This document shows, piece after piece, positions 1-11,954 of a stretch of DNA of 64,000 nt. Source of the DNA: Spinellus fusiger (Eukaryota; Mucoromycota; Mucoromycetes; Mucorales; Phycomycetaceae). The stretch is from assembly GCA_025094145.1 (NCBI GenBank), contig JALLLS010000002.1:682001-746000 (forward strand). The letters run 5' to 3'. The notes below the pieces were generated by a model, which did not search any database, was not told where the DNA came from, and saw nothing but the letters and a program-made list of their open reading frames with translations. Positions within the stretch are counted from its first letter, which is position 1. The number at the start of each line of letters is the position of its first letter. The translations under genes were made by a program, and so were the position numbers.

Positions 1-2420
1 CTCTGTCTCCACGAACTTATGGGGTTGTACGCTGCCCAAGGATCAGGAGAGCAAGATCCAAAACCTCCAGTCGTCGTCTTCCTAGACATTAAAGCTGCAT
101 ATGATAGTGTGGAACGCTCTGTCATATGAGAGTCTCTGATGCCCTTCGTGTCTCAACCGTTGCTCTTGCTACTACATAATTTGTTTCATGAGATTGTGGT
201 GAATGTAGTTCTGAAAAATGTAGCATCCTGGGACATTGCACCTAAACGAGGAGTCTTACAGGGTAGTATTCTTTCCCCATTCCTTTATTCTATTTTCATT
301 GATACTCTTCCACATTTCTTGAGGTTTGCTTTGGTATCTCCAATACTGGTTGGTATGTACCCACCTACCATGGGACAGTCCATTCATCTCTGTTCTCGAA
401 ACCCCTTTTCTTTTGCTTCCTCACAGGCAACTGTTCACACATTGCTTGACGAGTTACAGAATTCCCCTCATAATCCTTTTCCTACTTCTACAGTTTCGGA
501 TGACTCTTTTGAGTCGTCAGATTCCTCTTACAGTCCGTCCCATGTCACTGTTACTTGGGCTCCTGTGAATTGTTTGTTGTATGCTGATGATGTGGCTCTT
601 ATGGGCTGCCCAGAAGATATACATCAAATGCTGGCACTTGCCGAAATTCACTCGACCCTCCTTGGCTACAAACGGAGTTCCTCCAAATGTGAAGTACTCA
701 ATGCCCTGGCCAATGTGCCGTTTTATCTCTATGGCAACGAGCTTCCAACTTGTGATACTTTCAAGTACCTTGGTATCCCCTTTTCACATCAAGGTATTGT
801 TGGAAATGGGTAGACCTGGTCACCTATTTCGGGAGAACTTATTGTAGTAATTCTATATATGTAAAAATGTAGAATAGCATAAATAGTGAGAGCAGATGCA
901 CACTTTGCATCTTTGAGAAATATACCTTTATTTTACCAAGCACCCCTTTTGCCTCTGATTCTTAACAGTATTAACTAAGATACGCCTTTCTCACACTCAA
1001 AAGTCGAGGCAATTGCAGTAATGCAAAAGCTGAAAAGAATGGGTGTAAACATGTATGGCTTTAGGATTACGGCAGCCCTAAGAGCTTATACTGTTTTTGT
1101 TCGGCCTATTCTTGAGTATGGGTTGGCTATTTTTAATGTCAATAGACTAGGCATCCGCCTGCTACAAATCTGTCAGTCTACTTGTCTGAGACTTTGTCTC
1201 GCTAGATCTGTTACTGCTAGGTTTGGAACAATCCAGGTTGTAATTAGCCGCCCTCCCTAACATATACTCTCGTTTCCTTTATCTGCAAGCCAAATTTGTT
1301 GAGCGCGCAGCTACCCTTCCTGAAGACCCCCTCCTCTGGTGCCTTGTCCCGCAGCTAGAAGCATCCCAGAGTAAAGCCAGATGGATTAAGCTACGTGGCA
1401 ATGTACTCTGGCAAAATGCTCAAAGAATAGGACGGGCTCACAACCCTCCTAAATATCCATTAAAAGTAGCTTATCTTGAACGTCTTCAAAGTGAAATTAC
1501 TAGTTTAGTACGTGGCAAGAATCCGCTGGTGACGGTAGCCCGTGGACTCTATAGACCTGTTTGGGATCCAATTCTTCTACTACCGTGCACGCGCAAAGAA
1601 AGACATCGTCTACTAAAATGGAGGATTGCTTGGTTACCACCAACACCTTCAGTTCCTTGCCAATGTAGCCACCCATCTGCCAATCGGGACCACTTCCTCA
1701 CATGCACATTCGTTGACCATGAACGCTCCACGTTCTTGTTCTTCCTAGTTCCTGCCCCACCACACAACGTTCATCCAATTGACTATTGTTTAAATCTTCT
1801 GCCGTGGTCTGTTAATACTGCTGCAAGCCATTGATCGAGCCATATCTACTCGATACTTTAAGGTAGAGCCATCAGCTGGTAGCTTGCTCATTGAGGCTGC
1901 TGATGGGTGTGTTGAGCGGGAACGCCAACGCTGCCATAGAGTGCAAAGACTCCTGCAGCAACAGACGCTGTATCCTCACTTCTCATCCGATCTCTCCTCT
2001 ACCACCCATTCTTAACCCGTTTAGCAAAGCCAGAAGCTGCTAGTGTAGCTGTTGTAGTTGTGTCCTCAGGATCGTCCGAGTTGCTCCAAGTATCCCTCGT
2101 TGGATTTCGAATTGCCACAGGATGACGGTTATCTTTTTTGTGTCCTGGTTTCCTTGCTGACTTTATGGCCTTTTGGATGTCTATTCATAATTCTCATTTT
2201 ACCATCATTTCTCATTTTCCATCATTTTTCCCTCATTGAGGTTTTATATTCTCTTTTCTTTCTGTTTCCTCTCTCTGAATTTTTTTTTCACTTATACATT
2301 TGAAGTGTTTCTATTTTTATTCTCATTTATTTTACAAAAGTTCTCATAGGGTGGCTGATATGCCCAATGCGCGAATAGCAAACCACACTCAAAAAATAAC
2401 AATACTTTAAACTGTAGATT
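1..2420 (+). mobile_element. Decayed LINE retrotransposon (3' two-thirds, RT domain)
   Basis: Non-LTR reverse transcriptase remnant that enters from the left edge. Visible RT motifs in order: FLDIKAAYDSVER (about 85-117), QGSILSPFLYSIFID (about 259-303) and LLYADDVALMG with the catalytic YADD (about 574-606). The thumb motif RPILEYG follows at about 1100-1120, and a zf-RVT type Cys/His knuckle (CQC..H....HFLTC) at about 1660-1707. It is dead: an in-frame TGA at 127-129 sits where relatives have Trp, the frame shifts several times, and unrelated AT-rich sequence at about 835-970 interrupts the RT C-terminus. The non-coding 3' tail (about 2040-2420) recurs at 32.1-32.6, 32.84 and 39.6 kb, and coding pieces recur at 61.0-61.5 kb, so this is a multi-copy family. 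Its exact 5' end lies outside the window. Confidence 0.88.
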
Positions 2421-5400
2421 GCACTCACAGTCATAGAAGATGACTTTGGAAGTAAATCCCAAGTGCCTATACTTTGGCCAATGGTCTTTCCGTAGCTCGT
2501 AAACTTTACTTTCTATAGACATTTATTACTCTAATGAAATATTTGTGAAACATCTGTGGAGTATCTGTGGAGTATCTGTGGAGTATCTGTGGAGTATCTG
2601 TGGAGTATCTGTGGAGTATAGATAGGCATCGGGTGTTTTTATATTATTTTAATTATAATAAGCCATTTGTTGACACGCTTTGTGTCTTGTCAAGAAGTAA
2701 AATCCACCGAGGATGCCTTTTTGGGTTTTATTTTTATTTTAAATGAATTAATATGAGATCAATACTGTTCTGGATGTCAATATAGAATTAATTGAATAAA
2801 AAAGGACTTTCTAATACTGCATATTTGAAATGTCATGGAGGAATGGAAAAACAGTGCCTTTTTGTTTTAAAAGGAAAGTAAATGGTTAGATTCTTCTGAT
2901 CTTATTTCATGGATAAATGACATAAAAAAAGACATGTTTGGATATAATCACACTCTTTGATTGGTGGTGATGAATTAGTATTAAGCGAATGACTGAATAG
3001 AGTCTTCAAGTTATCATTTTCCAGGCATAGGGTATTTACGTTCTATTTACCTGACTGTAGTATTTGCAAATATTTATAAAAAGAACATTCAATTGTGCAA
3101 ACCAATGATAAGGGAAATATAGCAAATGAATTAGAAAAATGAGTTTAGTATCATTTCTGCAATTCAATCTCCTCACACTGTACGGATTTTTAATTCAATG
3201 GACTGCTGTTATTTCATTTGCACAGACAATAACAGTCTACATAAAGTATTTCATTCTAACAGTCACTTAATTCTGTTGGACGACAGTAGATCTTATGCTA
3301 ACTAAAAAATATCCATAGAGAATAGTCTTTATGTAACAATTAGTGTCCATGTGCTTGAACACCCAATTCTGTCAATTGTAAAACACCCTTTGGCTATCTC
3401 AAGATACGCTAGTGGTTATTCTTACTATTTTATTATATTATACTTTTTAATAATAAAAGGTGGAATGTATTTTAATGTGTGGAAATCATGAAAAAAAACA
3501 AGGCATTGGTATAGTGTACAGATGAGTGTGTTTCAGCATCAAGGTCTTTAGATAGTGGATGGTTTGACATGTCTGGTTCAATAAAAGATTGAGTCAAAGG
3601 CCATGGAAATTTATAACAGATGTCTATTCGTTTTCGTTTTCTTTTGTTTCTATACATCTGACAGACATTGTCTCATCTGAGAAAAGTATTCAAAGCCGTA
3701 GAGGAGTAGACTTTGACACTTAATATAGGAAATAGAGAGAGAAAGAAGTCTATTTTTTATGCATAAAATGAACGGCTGGTCTTGGTCTGGATCTGCGGCG
3801 CCCAATGCGCCCACCCGACACAAACAAACAGTGTCAGGCTTCTATGTTGGCTGAAGAACAAATCAATTTCTTTGAGTGATTTGTTAATTAGGCTAAGATA
3901 AATAAACAAATAAAAGAGATGCGCCTGGAATAGTCAATAGAAGCATGAGTATTATGTAATACACATTAATAACATGATTCTCTTCCACTCATCTTCAACC
4001 ATTCTATTTATCATTTGATGGAATAGCTAGGAATCTACTTGTCCTATTCTCAAACAAACGGATACTGAATCTTGAGTCATTGTCCTACTCTAGTCAAATA
4101 TTAAGTCATTTGCTTTTGTATTAATATTTCTAGGAAATTATTTTCACACACAAAATGAAACAGTTGCAGCAGCAGTTCTTAATGAGTGTTGTTGGTGTTG
4201 AAAAGAAGCTTAATTCTCTCCTAACATGGTCAATAGTTTGATATTTCATTTTGTAGACTGGTGGATATTCATTTGCTTCTCTGTGTTGTCTGGTTGACTC
4301 TTGTATTTCCAAATGAATAATAAAACCCATGTATTTCTTGGCAAAATGGGCAATGCTATTTTAGAAATGATATAACTCTAATACTCGTTACAGCCACTCA
4401 AATTTAGATAGAATCCTGAGTCAATTTAAATTTTATAGCTAAAAAGGAGCCATGAAAACAAACTTAAACCTCACCACTGACTCTGACACTGGACACTGGA
4501 CTTGACACTGGACAGATTGGCATCAGAGTACAAAAAGGCGTAAAGATGACTCCATTATAGCTCTATTTATTCTCTTGGAAGCAGTCTGGTAGTGTTTGAC
4601 ATGTCATCTTATCTTTTGCCACCTTCTATCATCGGATATGCTTCTCTTCAAGTACTACGTGATGCGACCCTGAATTCAATAGAATACTAACTACAAAATA
4701 GAGACAGTAATGGACTTAATATGCACACATTTGTTTGTGCCTAGTCTCACATGAGACTGGACCCTCTTTTCTTCTTGTTGTTCTTTTATATTTTATATTT
4801 TATATTTTATATTTGGATAGGTATAATAATAAATCTATTCTGATCCAATGTCACTTTCTTTATCATTTAACCACCTTTTTTCCCCACACATCAATGTGCC
4901 CTGTTTTATCACGAGTCAATAAAGGTATCCACAACACAGTCTTTTTTATTTTATTTTCAATGGTAGCCATTTTAATTGTAAGCAATATGAGTGTTATTTA
5001 TCATTTCAGATGATTGATATTATTTGATATTAGCTGCTATCTCTATTACTAAACCATCAATAGAAAGTGTATTTGAGCAACAGGGTTATGCAAGCAAATG
5101 CAAATCACGGTACTAATGTGGTTGGCTGGATAGCAAAATAGTGTCTGAACCACAGTGGGACATGCTTCAATTGGTCTCCTAAGCTGGCTACATCTGATTC
5201 TATTTTATATCAGTCATAGAAAAAGAAAAAAAAGGTATTCTCTGTAACAACTCTTTTGCTACTCTATTCTAATGTAACATTGAAGGTTCCAATTGTATTC
5301 CTTGTGCTTGGATCAAAGAAAAGGTCGTACTCATTTTATTTTCTGTACGCACTAGCAAATCTCAGAAGAACAAAACTCCACTGAAAGGAGCTTTATTCTT

Positions 5401-6270
5401 ATTTCTCCCAAATAATATCTGATCTGTAGTGGTTAAGCTACAAGGGATAAGTACTGATACCCTCGTCTTTCTATTGTGATATCAAAAGTGTATTCTTCTG
5501 TTCGTGATTGAGCCTTCTTTTGCTGAGTTTTTCCAGGATATATACAATTAACAATTATCCGCCATTTAATAACTTGGTAATAACAAAGTAATAAAGCAAT
5601 CAAATAATAACCATGTTAAGGAAACCCCAAGCAATTTGGATTATTACCAAGACTCATCTCCAAGGAGATAAAACTCAGCTGACACAAGAGCTGAGGTAGA
5701 TTAGAATTCCTCCTTTTGACCCTTTTGACCCTTCTGGCCTGTGTTGATGGCTCATGGTGTTTTCTTATAAAGATAGATAACGTAAGCTTACACAAAAGAA
5801 ATCATTTGGAATAGTACGCGGTAGACCCATCTTCGAGAAGGACGGAGTAAATGAGAAGGACTATTTGGATGAGCGTGTGAATGCTAGGTAATGATCGGAT
5901 TGCTGAAATACAAAGCGACGGGTACCAAAGTCGAGCAAATCAATCTCTGTGAACCTGTCAAAAGACCCTTAACAATGATGAGTCGCAATAGTCTCTTACT
6001 TGCTGTTGGGTGAAGATCATACAAAAAGAGCAGTAAATTATTGCTATGAGTATAAATATCTTTCTTTTTCTTGCTTTGTAATTTTATCTTTCTCTTTACT
6101 TTTATTTTCATCTTCTTTATTTACTCTTTTTATTTTCTTACCTTTTCTTTTTTTCTTTATCTTTTATATATATTTATATATATCTTGTTTGTTCACAAAG
6201 GCATATTGACACATCTACACATTTATAAATTTACGCACACACCCACTCTCTTCTTCCTCACTAACTTCAA
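2421..6270. other. AT-rich intergenic spacer
   Basis: No gene was recognised. All reading frames are short and lack family motifs. Apart from the 11-bp tandem repeat, there is a short TTTTATAT-type run near 4785-4815 and a strongly T-rich stretch at about 6060-6210, immediately upstream of the UNC93-like start, which probably belongs to that promoter. Confidence 0.6.
2552..2617. repeat. Perfect 6x 11-bp tandem repeat
   Basis: Six head-to-tail identical copies of ATCTGTGGAGT. The repeat lies just beyond the LINE tail in non-coding DNA, and no protein or promoter context is visible. Confidence 0.95.
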
Positions 6271-7733
6271 ATGGGAATCAACCTTCCATTTCGATACAAC
6301 AGTCCCCAAGTTCAGATTTTTCTGATTGGGTTTGTCTGCTTCTGCTGTCCAGGCATGTTCAATGCTCTCAACGGTATCGGTGGTGCCGGAAAATCTTCTA
6401 CAGACGCTGCCAACAATGCCAACACTGCTCTTGCTATCACGTTTACTATTTGTTCTCTTGTGGGGGCTCCTGCGTAAGTCCACTCACCCAACCACACTCC
6501 AGACCCACCTCCGTAAACAGACAAGACATATACTAACCTGACTTTATCTTTATCCTCAGCTACAACATCTTTGGCAATCGTATCATTATTCCCGCTGCTC
6601 TTACTTATGTGCTCTATGTTGGATCTTATCTCTCTGATAATGATGGCTTTACTATTGCCAGTGGTGCTATTCTTGGTATTGGTGCAGGCTTCTTATGGAC
6701 AGCACAGGCTGGTATCATGATGTCTTATCCCAGTGAACAGGACAAGGGCAAGGCCTTTTCTCTGTTCTGGGCCATCTTCAACTTGGGTGCCACCATTGGT
6801 GCTGCTATCCCACTAGCCAACGACTGGGACAATGCCAAGGGAGATGTCCACAGCTCCACCTACATTGCCTTTATTGTTGTGATGGCCTTTGGTGCCTTTT
6901 CTGCCTTTGCACTTTTGCCTGCCCACAAGGTCGTCCGTCAAGATGGCTCTTCTGTGTCTGCCCACAAGTTCTCCAACTGGAAACGTGAGGCCATTGAAGT
7001 CTTCCGTCTGTTCATGGACTGGCGCATGTTGGTTCTGATTCCTTTGTTTGCTGGCTCCAACTGGTTCTACACCTACCAATTCCAGGTCTACAATGGTGGT
7101 GGCTACTTCAACCTCCGTGCTCGTGGTTTGAACAATCTTCTCTACTGGTCCCTACAGATCATTGGCGGTGGTCTCTTTGGCTGGCTTTTGGACCAAAAGT
7201 TTCTTGGCGGTCGTCGGAACCGTGCTTTTGTCGGCAACACAATTGTTCTTGTTTTGTTGGCCTCCCTTTGGATTGCCTGCATCTTCCTCCAGAAGCGCTT
7301 CAGCCGTCAATCTGTGAGTGCTCCCGGATTCATCACTACCGATGTCACTCATGAGGGCTATGCTGGTATGGCTGTGGAGTATGCTCTCTTTGGTCTGGCC
7401 GATGCTGTATACCAAGGCTTCATCTACTGGCTCCTTGGTACAATGACCAATGACAGTGAACGTGCTGCACGTTACGGTGGTTTCTACAAGACCATTCAAA
7501 ATGCTGCCAATGCCATTGCTTCTCAGGTGGATGCCATCAAGACACCCTACGATGTTGAGCTTTACATTGTCTTTGCTATCAATGCTGTTGGTCTCTTGCT
7601 TGCTTACATTGTATGCTTTACTGTCACTGATATCACTGTGGAAAAGGTGGACAATCTTAAGGATGGTGTTGCTGCTGAAGTCCTGGTGGGAGGTCGCGTA
7701 GAGACGATTGAGGATGCCAGCATTAAAGAATAA
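6271..7733 (+). CDS. UNC93-like major facilitator superfamily membrane protein
   Basis: Two exons, 6271-6473 and 6560-7733, encode 458 aa. The 86-nt intron starts GTAAGT and ends CTCAG, and the split alanine codon closes the frame. The protein is strongly hydrophobic, with about 11-12 predicted membrane segments. It carries the family's hallmark region GAGFLWTAQAGIMMSYP (residues 109-125) followed by an EQDKGKAFSLFWAIFNLG-type stretch, as in fungal UNC93/DUF895 proteins. These are MFS-fold proteins of mostly unknown substrate in fungi; animal UNC93 proteins act in channel regulation or receptor trafficking, so no substrate is assigned here. The ATG at 6271 follows a long T-rich leader. The neighbouring gene is convergent and unrelated in function. 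Confidence 0.9.
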
Positions 7734-8289
7734 GATGTCTTGCCTTTGTATTCTTTCTCATCCAACCTGCACACATATTCCTATATCTTTCTTTTATCTT
7801 TCTTTTATTTTTATTATTTTTACTTTTTATTATTTTTTATTATTTTTTATTATTTTTTATTCTTCTGCTTTCTTAACTGACAGGCAGACTTTGTTTTTGT
7901 AAATGTTTTCCGTGTTACCAATTATCTATTGTACTTGATGTCTTTCTTGTACTTTACTTACTTAATTTCTCCATTTCTATTTCAATTCTCTTGTTACTCA
8001 ATTCTGTTTTATTCCGTGGAAGAATACCCAGTCAATTGAATGATAATAAATAAAAATGAATACAGGCCGTACAAGTTCTGTACCTCCGGTGTGCATGATT
8101 TACACCAATATTCATTTTCAAGCCAAATATAAAAATAAAAAATATATAAAAAATAGAAATTATATAAAAAAAAAAGAAATTATATAAAAAATAAAATAGA
8201 AATTATATGAAAAATAAAATAAAAACACAAGACAGATTGCTCCTTCAATGGGAGTACAGTGGATAAGCAAAAGGGATACATACCAGGTT
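7734..8289. other. 3' flank of the UNC93-like gene
   Basis: T-rich (7790-7865) and then A-rich (8100-8230) low-complexity DNA. It probably holds the transcript end of the UNC93-like gene; an AATAAATAAAA-like run occurs near 8045. Nothing else is recognised. Confidence 0.5.
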
Positions 8290-8485
8290 TTAGTAGTGTG
8301 TATGGAGTGTTTGCATTTCTTTGCTGTAGGCGCTCTTGGTGTGGATTTCGGACTTGGTATGAGCGGAAAGAAGTTGTGCTTGTTCTAATAGCGCCATTAG
8401 ACGATTAAGTAGATAAGATAAAGATATAAATAAATAAAGATGCACTATAGAGAACCATTTCCTTGACTGCAAAAGTACTCTCCAT
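8290..8485 (-). CDS. Possible 44-aa small protein, two exons
   Basis: A candidate gene on the minus strand: exon 1 8446-8485 (ATG at 8485-8483) and exon 2 8290-8384. They are separated by a 61-nt intron (GTGCAT...ATTAG) with a CTTAAT branch-like site. The product would start MESTFAVKEM and end MQTLHTHY. Codon use in exon 2 (CAAGCACAAC, ACCAAGTCC) resembles the neighbouring genes rather than the AT-rich spacers. No family was recognised. An alternative start without splicing (reading MALLEQAQLLS at the 5' end) is possible. The gene sits between the 3' ends of the UNC93-like and Nup107 genes. Treat it as a hypothesis. Confidence 0.3.
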
Positions 8486-8790
8486 AAGAAAGAATACACT
8501 TCTTGTCCCCCATCTCTTGTCTTTTTTCTAGTGATAGGACCATCTTCCCAGAAGAATACAAATACTAATGTCTACACTCATCCACAGACAGTAGTGGATG
8601 GGCTACTTCTCTATCAATGCATTCTGTCTATTATCTATCAATGCCACACAAAGTCATATCCTGCCCATAACTGGTGCTGTTATTATGATCTGTTATCTGT
8701 TTTTTTCTTTGAAGAAAAAGCCATAGTGAATTATATCTATATCTATATTTATAAAGAGAGAAAGAGAGATAAGAGTCTGGTCTTGATAGA

Positions 8791-11703
8791 CTAGAACATA
8801 GCCATCTGTGATTCACAAACAACCTTCAAGAACAGTCCCGTCTTCTTGGCAGCAGCCATGTCCTTGTAGATGTCTGTTCTTTCTTGGGAAACAAAGTTCA
8901 CCAGATCTATACATTTCTGATCATGTCTTGATAATGCACCGGTCAATCAATCAATCACATAAAAAGGAATCCACACACCACTACCTACTCTTTGAATAAA
9001 TCACGGGTGTTGTAGAGGACATAGTACAGACACAAGACCATCTCAGGTACATAGGTCTTTCTCAATGCTTGATTAGAGAGCAGTGCTAGATCTAATCCTT
9101 CATTGCCTATCCAGTCTATACTCCTGATCACCTGTTCTTCTGTCACCGCATCTTTTAACCATGCAGACTCAAGCAATACCAACAAATCAGAGTGGAGTTT
9201 TCTCGTCATGTTCTACTTATAAGTTCAAGGCATTCTCATCCAACAACACTCTACCATAAAATCCCTCCTCCATGTCTGAACAGCCGACAATGAGTCCACA
9301 GTGCCTCTATTGCTTGTATTAGTAGACTTCCTGCACTGCAAAGATCTACTTACTCATCTATAGGAAAGGATTGGCGCAGTGTTTTCCATGTGGCGTACAT
9401 TTCTAGAACACCCACGACTAATCGATGTCCTTCTAGTTCTACCATCCTCTCTGATGTCTTTAAGGAGTCCTTCTCAATAGAAAGCATCTGCTGGTTGATA
9501 CTGGCATGAGATATATATCTCAAGGCCACTTTTGCCAGAGAGAGTTCGTGTGTTGCTGGGAGGCTGTTAATAACCCAATGTTGTTGCTGTTTTCAATCTT
9601 TCTTACCTAACAGGTATCGAAGAATGCCATTAAAGACAGAAAAGGCATTGGCATCTCTGTTGACATCCACCAATGCCAATGCTTCCAACAACTGCTGGGC
9701 ACGCATAGAATCGGGTGTGTCCACAGCAAACACCATCATCCCTGTCTCCTGGGGTGGTGTAGGCTAGAAAGATCAGTCAGTCATAAGAACCACGGCAATG
9801 TCACTTACTGTGTCTGTGAACTCCTTCATCAAAAGAACAAACGAGTGTCTTGAGAGTTCTGATATATTGAGAGCATACTTCTTTCCTAGACGGATAATAC
9901 TTGCACACATCTCTTTGTCTTTTACATTGTCTAGCATGCATTCCTTATGAACACACTAATATACAAAGGATAGCTTGGTTTACCTTTGAGTGCATAAGAG
10001 AGAATCATGCTTTGATGCTTTGGTGAGAGAAGAGAGGCATAGTAGACCATACTCTTTTGTTGCTGTTATAAGCACACTCTTTTTCTGCTGTATGACTTAC
10101 CTCTAGAGAGGAGGTACCAATGCTCCTTGCATAGAATACAAGTAGCAAATCTCCCTTTTCACTTGTTTCTGATAAATGGCTCCGTGCATAGAGAACAACA
10201 CCTGCAGCAAAACGAAGAAATGTGCGGTGCAATGATGGATTTTCTCTACATACCCTTAGCCATCACCTCTTCTTTTTCTTTCTTGTTTATGCTCAACGAT
10301 GCCTTACCTCACACAGCCCACCTTGTCCCATTGGCCTTGGACACATACTTGATAGAGAAGATCAATGACATTGGACAGTGTGTTCATCAAAAAGGCCTCT
10401 TGAACCCAATGAAAGAAGATGATGGGATCTGACCTACAGAGAGAGAGAGAGAATAAGAGAAAGAGTGAGTCTATCCTCCAGTCTTCACTCTACTCCTCTC
10501 ACTTACGAGTCCAAAAGCATGTCCTTCTGACGTGCACTCTCTGCCATGAACAAACAAGGGGCGTCTCCCTGAAGATGCCTGCTAGGAACAGACGACCCCT
10601 CCCACTGATCTATTGTATCTTGCAAACACGCATTGGTATGGGCCCACATCACATCCTCCCATGTCTCGCACAATGGCAGCAGCTGTCTTTCTGCATGAAT
10701 ATACCACTGTTCTTGGGATGCTGGATTCCACTTACATGCTCTGTCTTTCCACTCAGTACTGAATACATTGCTTTACTGTAGGGCCCAATGTCTGTCTATT
10801 TATTCCCAACACCATCACTCCATCAGATACCAATAGCTATGCACTCTCCTGGGGACATTACTTGGTTGGCCAATGCATGGCATGTCTCTCTCCATGCTGT
10901 TCTCCCATCTGCGGTCCAATGGACAGACTGCCCTTCTTCATGGATTAAGTCTCCTTATTGGCCCTACTCTGTCATCTACCTTTTACCCTGTCCATGGTGT
11001 CGGCATAGGCCCTCAGCAGTGCCTTTCGCCAGGGCTCCTCCTTGGCCTCTGACTCCTCCAGGGCCTTTTCCAGTCGATGGTGTCGCAAGTGCCGTAGCAA
11101 TGACTTGTTGAATGCCTCAAACTCATCCAACGAGGCATGGACACTGATGCGTCTTCGTTTCGCCAGGGCTCTTTTGAGGTGTCTTTTCTTCTTGTTCAGA
11201 TTGGTGTCTGGTATTTCGTGTTCCTGGTCATCTTCAGAATCACTGTAGGCCATGGCTGTGGCGACGGTGCTTTTCTCCAGCCATTGTTTGATATTCTACC
11301 ATGATCATTAGAGGGAGTGTGGTAAACACAACCTACAAAGTAGTGCCAAACAACACTGGGAGAGTGTGTCTGTGCTCTGATGGAGGTGAGGCGACAGATA
11401 AAAGAGAATAGCCTACTTACTCTGCCAGAAGAGAAACAAGTGTCCATGTCGCCTCCTCACACACTAGAAATGCTCTTTCCTTGTCAGTGGCTCTGTCCTT
11501 TCCATGCCACAGGAGTCTAGTGAAGGGGTCATGGTTAGTCCGCAACCCACTGACTCGTGTCTAGCGACGCACTTTGTCTTTACACTGTCTACCATACGAT
11601 GAGCAAACCGACACGCCATGGCAGGTGAGGAGAACAAACGAGCACACATCACCAGAGCTTCTTCCATTGTCCCTTGTTTGGACACTGGTTCATGGATAGA
11701 CAT
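8791..11703 (-). CDS. NUP107: Nucleoporin Nup107/Nup84 (Y-complex scaffold), 16 exons
   Basis: Encodes 710 aa. Minus-strand exons: 11555-11703, 11421-11516, 11337-11376, 10987-11295, 10862-10927, 10736-10795, 10507-10682, 10308-10433, 10101-10245, 9984-10053, 9809-9930, 9612-9763, 9354-9563, 9255-9306, 8989-9212, 8791-8926. All phases close and introns run from 38 to 78 nt. Nup107 is a helical-repeat subunit of the Y complex that coats nuclear pores. Recognised blocks: WHYFNIKQWLE; AKEEPWRKALL; GRTAWRETCHALA; AMYSVLSGKTEH joined to LLPLCETWEDVMWA; a LRFAAGVVLYARS block; and a C-terminal YVPEMVLCLYYVLYNT block followed by SQERTDIYKDM. These align in order with animal Nup107. The first intron boundary (GTCAGT donor) and the 9612 donor (GTTAGG) are the least certain. 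The start is divergent from the RBM5-like gene 251 bp away. Confidence 0.88.
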
Positions 11704-11707
11704 GTTC

Positions 11708-11708
<1 letters not shown>

Positions 11709-11756
<48 letters not shown>
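11709..11756. repeat. (CAGA)n microsatellite in divergent promoter
   Basis: About twelve CAGA units directly upstream of the Nup107 start, in the 251-bp gap shared with the divergent RBM5-like gene. The spurious reading frames over it (Gln/Thr/Asp or Cys/Leu/Ser/Val repeats) are not coding. Confidence 0.9.
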
Positions 11757-11758
<2 letters not shown>

Positions 11759-11904
11759 ATAGCAGGAAGAACCCTCAATGGAAGGAAAGGAAGGAAAATA
11801 GAACCTGACTTTTCCCAGCCTCCCCACACACTAAGGAAGACGTCGATTTCCAGTCCCCGCACACGTCACAACAGAAGCCGTCCATGGGCAAACAGGATAC
11901 TCTT

Positions 11905-11942
11905 CTTTTTATTTTTATTTTTATTTTTATTTTTATTTTTTT
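11905..11942. repeat. (TTTTTA)n run upstream of RBM5-like start
   Basis: A T-rich hexamer array that ends just before the ATG at 11955. It probably lies in the 5' leader or promoter of the RBM5-like gene. Confidence 0.8.
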
Positions 11943-11954
11943 ATTATTCCCTTT

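Noticed and set aside
2292..2522. 76-aa minus-strand frame at the LINE tail
   Set aside because: It lies in the repeated non-coding 3' end of the LINE, and the other copies break it.
10683..10735. A 29-nt intron (10707-10735) in Nup107
   Set aside because: It was considered because GTAAGT...AACAG closes the frame. Extending to the next acceptor gives a normal 53-nt intron and aligns LSGKTEH directly with LLPLCETWED, as in animal Nup107.
10961..10986. A 26-nt intron in Nup107
   Set aside because: A 59-nt intron (10928-10986) with a CTTAAT branch-like site gives a cleaner junction.
10736..11111. Plus-strand frames of 107-120 aa within the Nup107 locus
   Set aside because: The minus strand gives conserved Nup107 blocks in the correct order; the plus frames are shadows.
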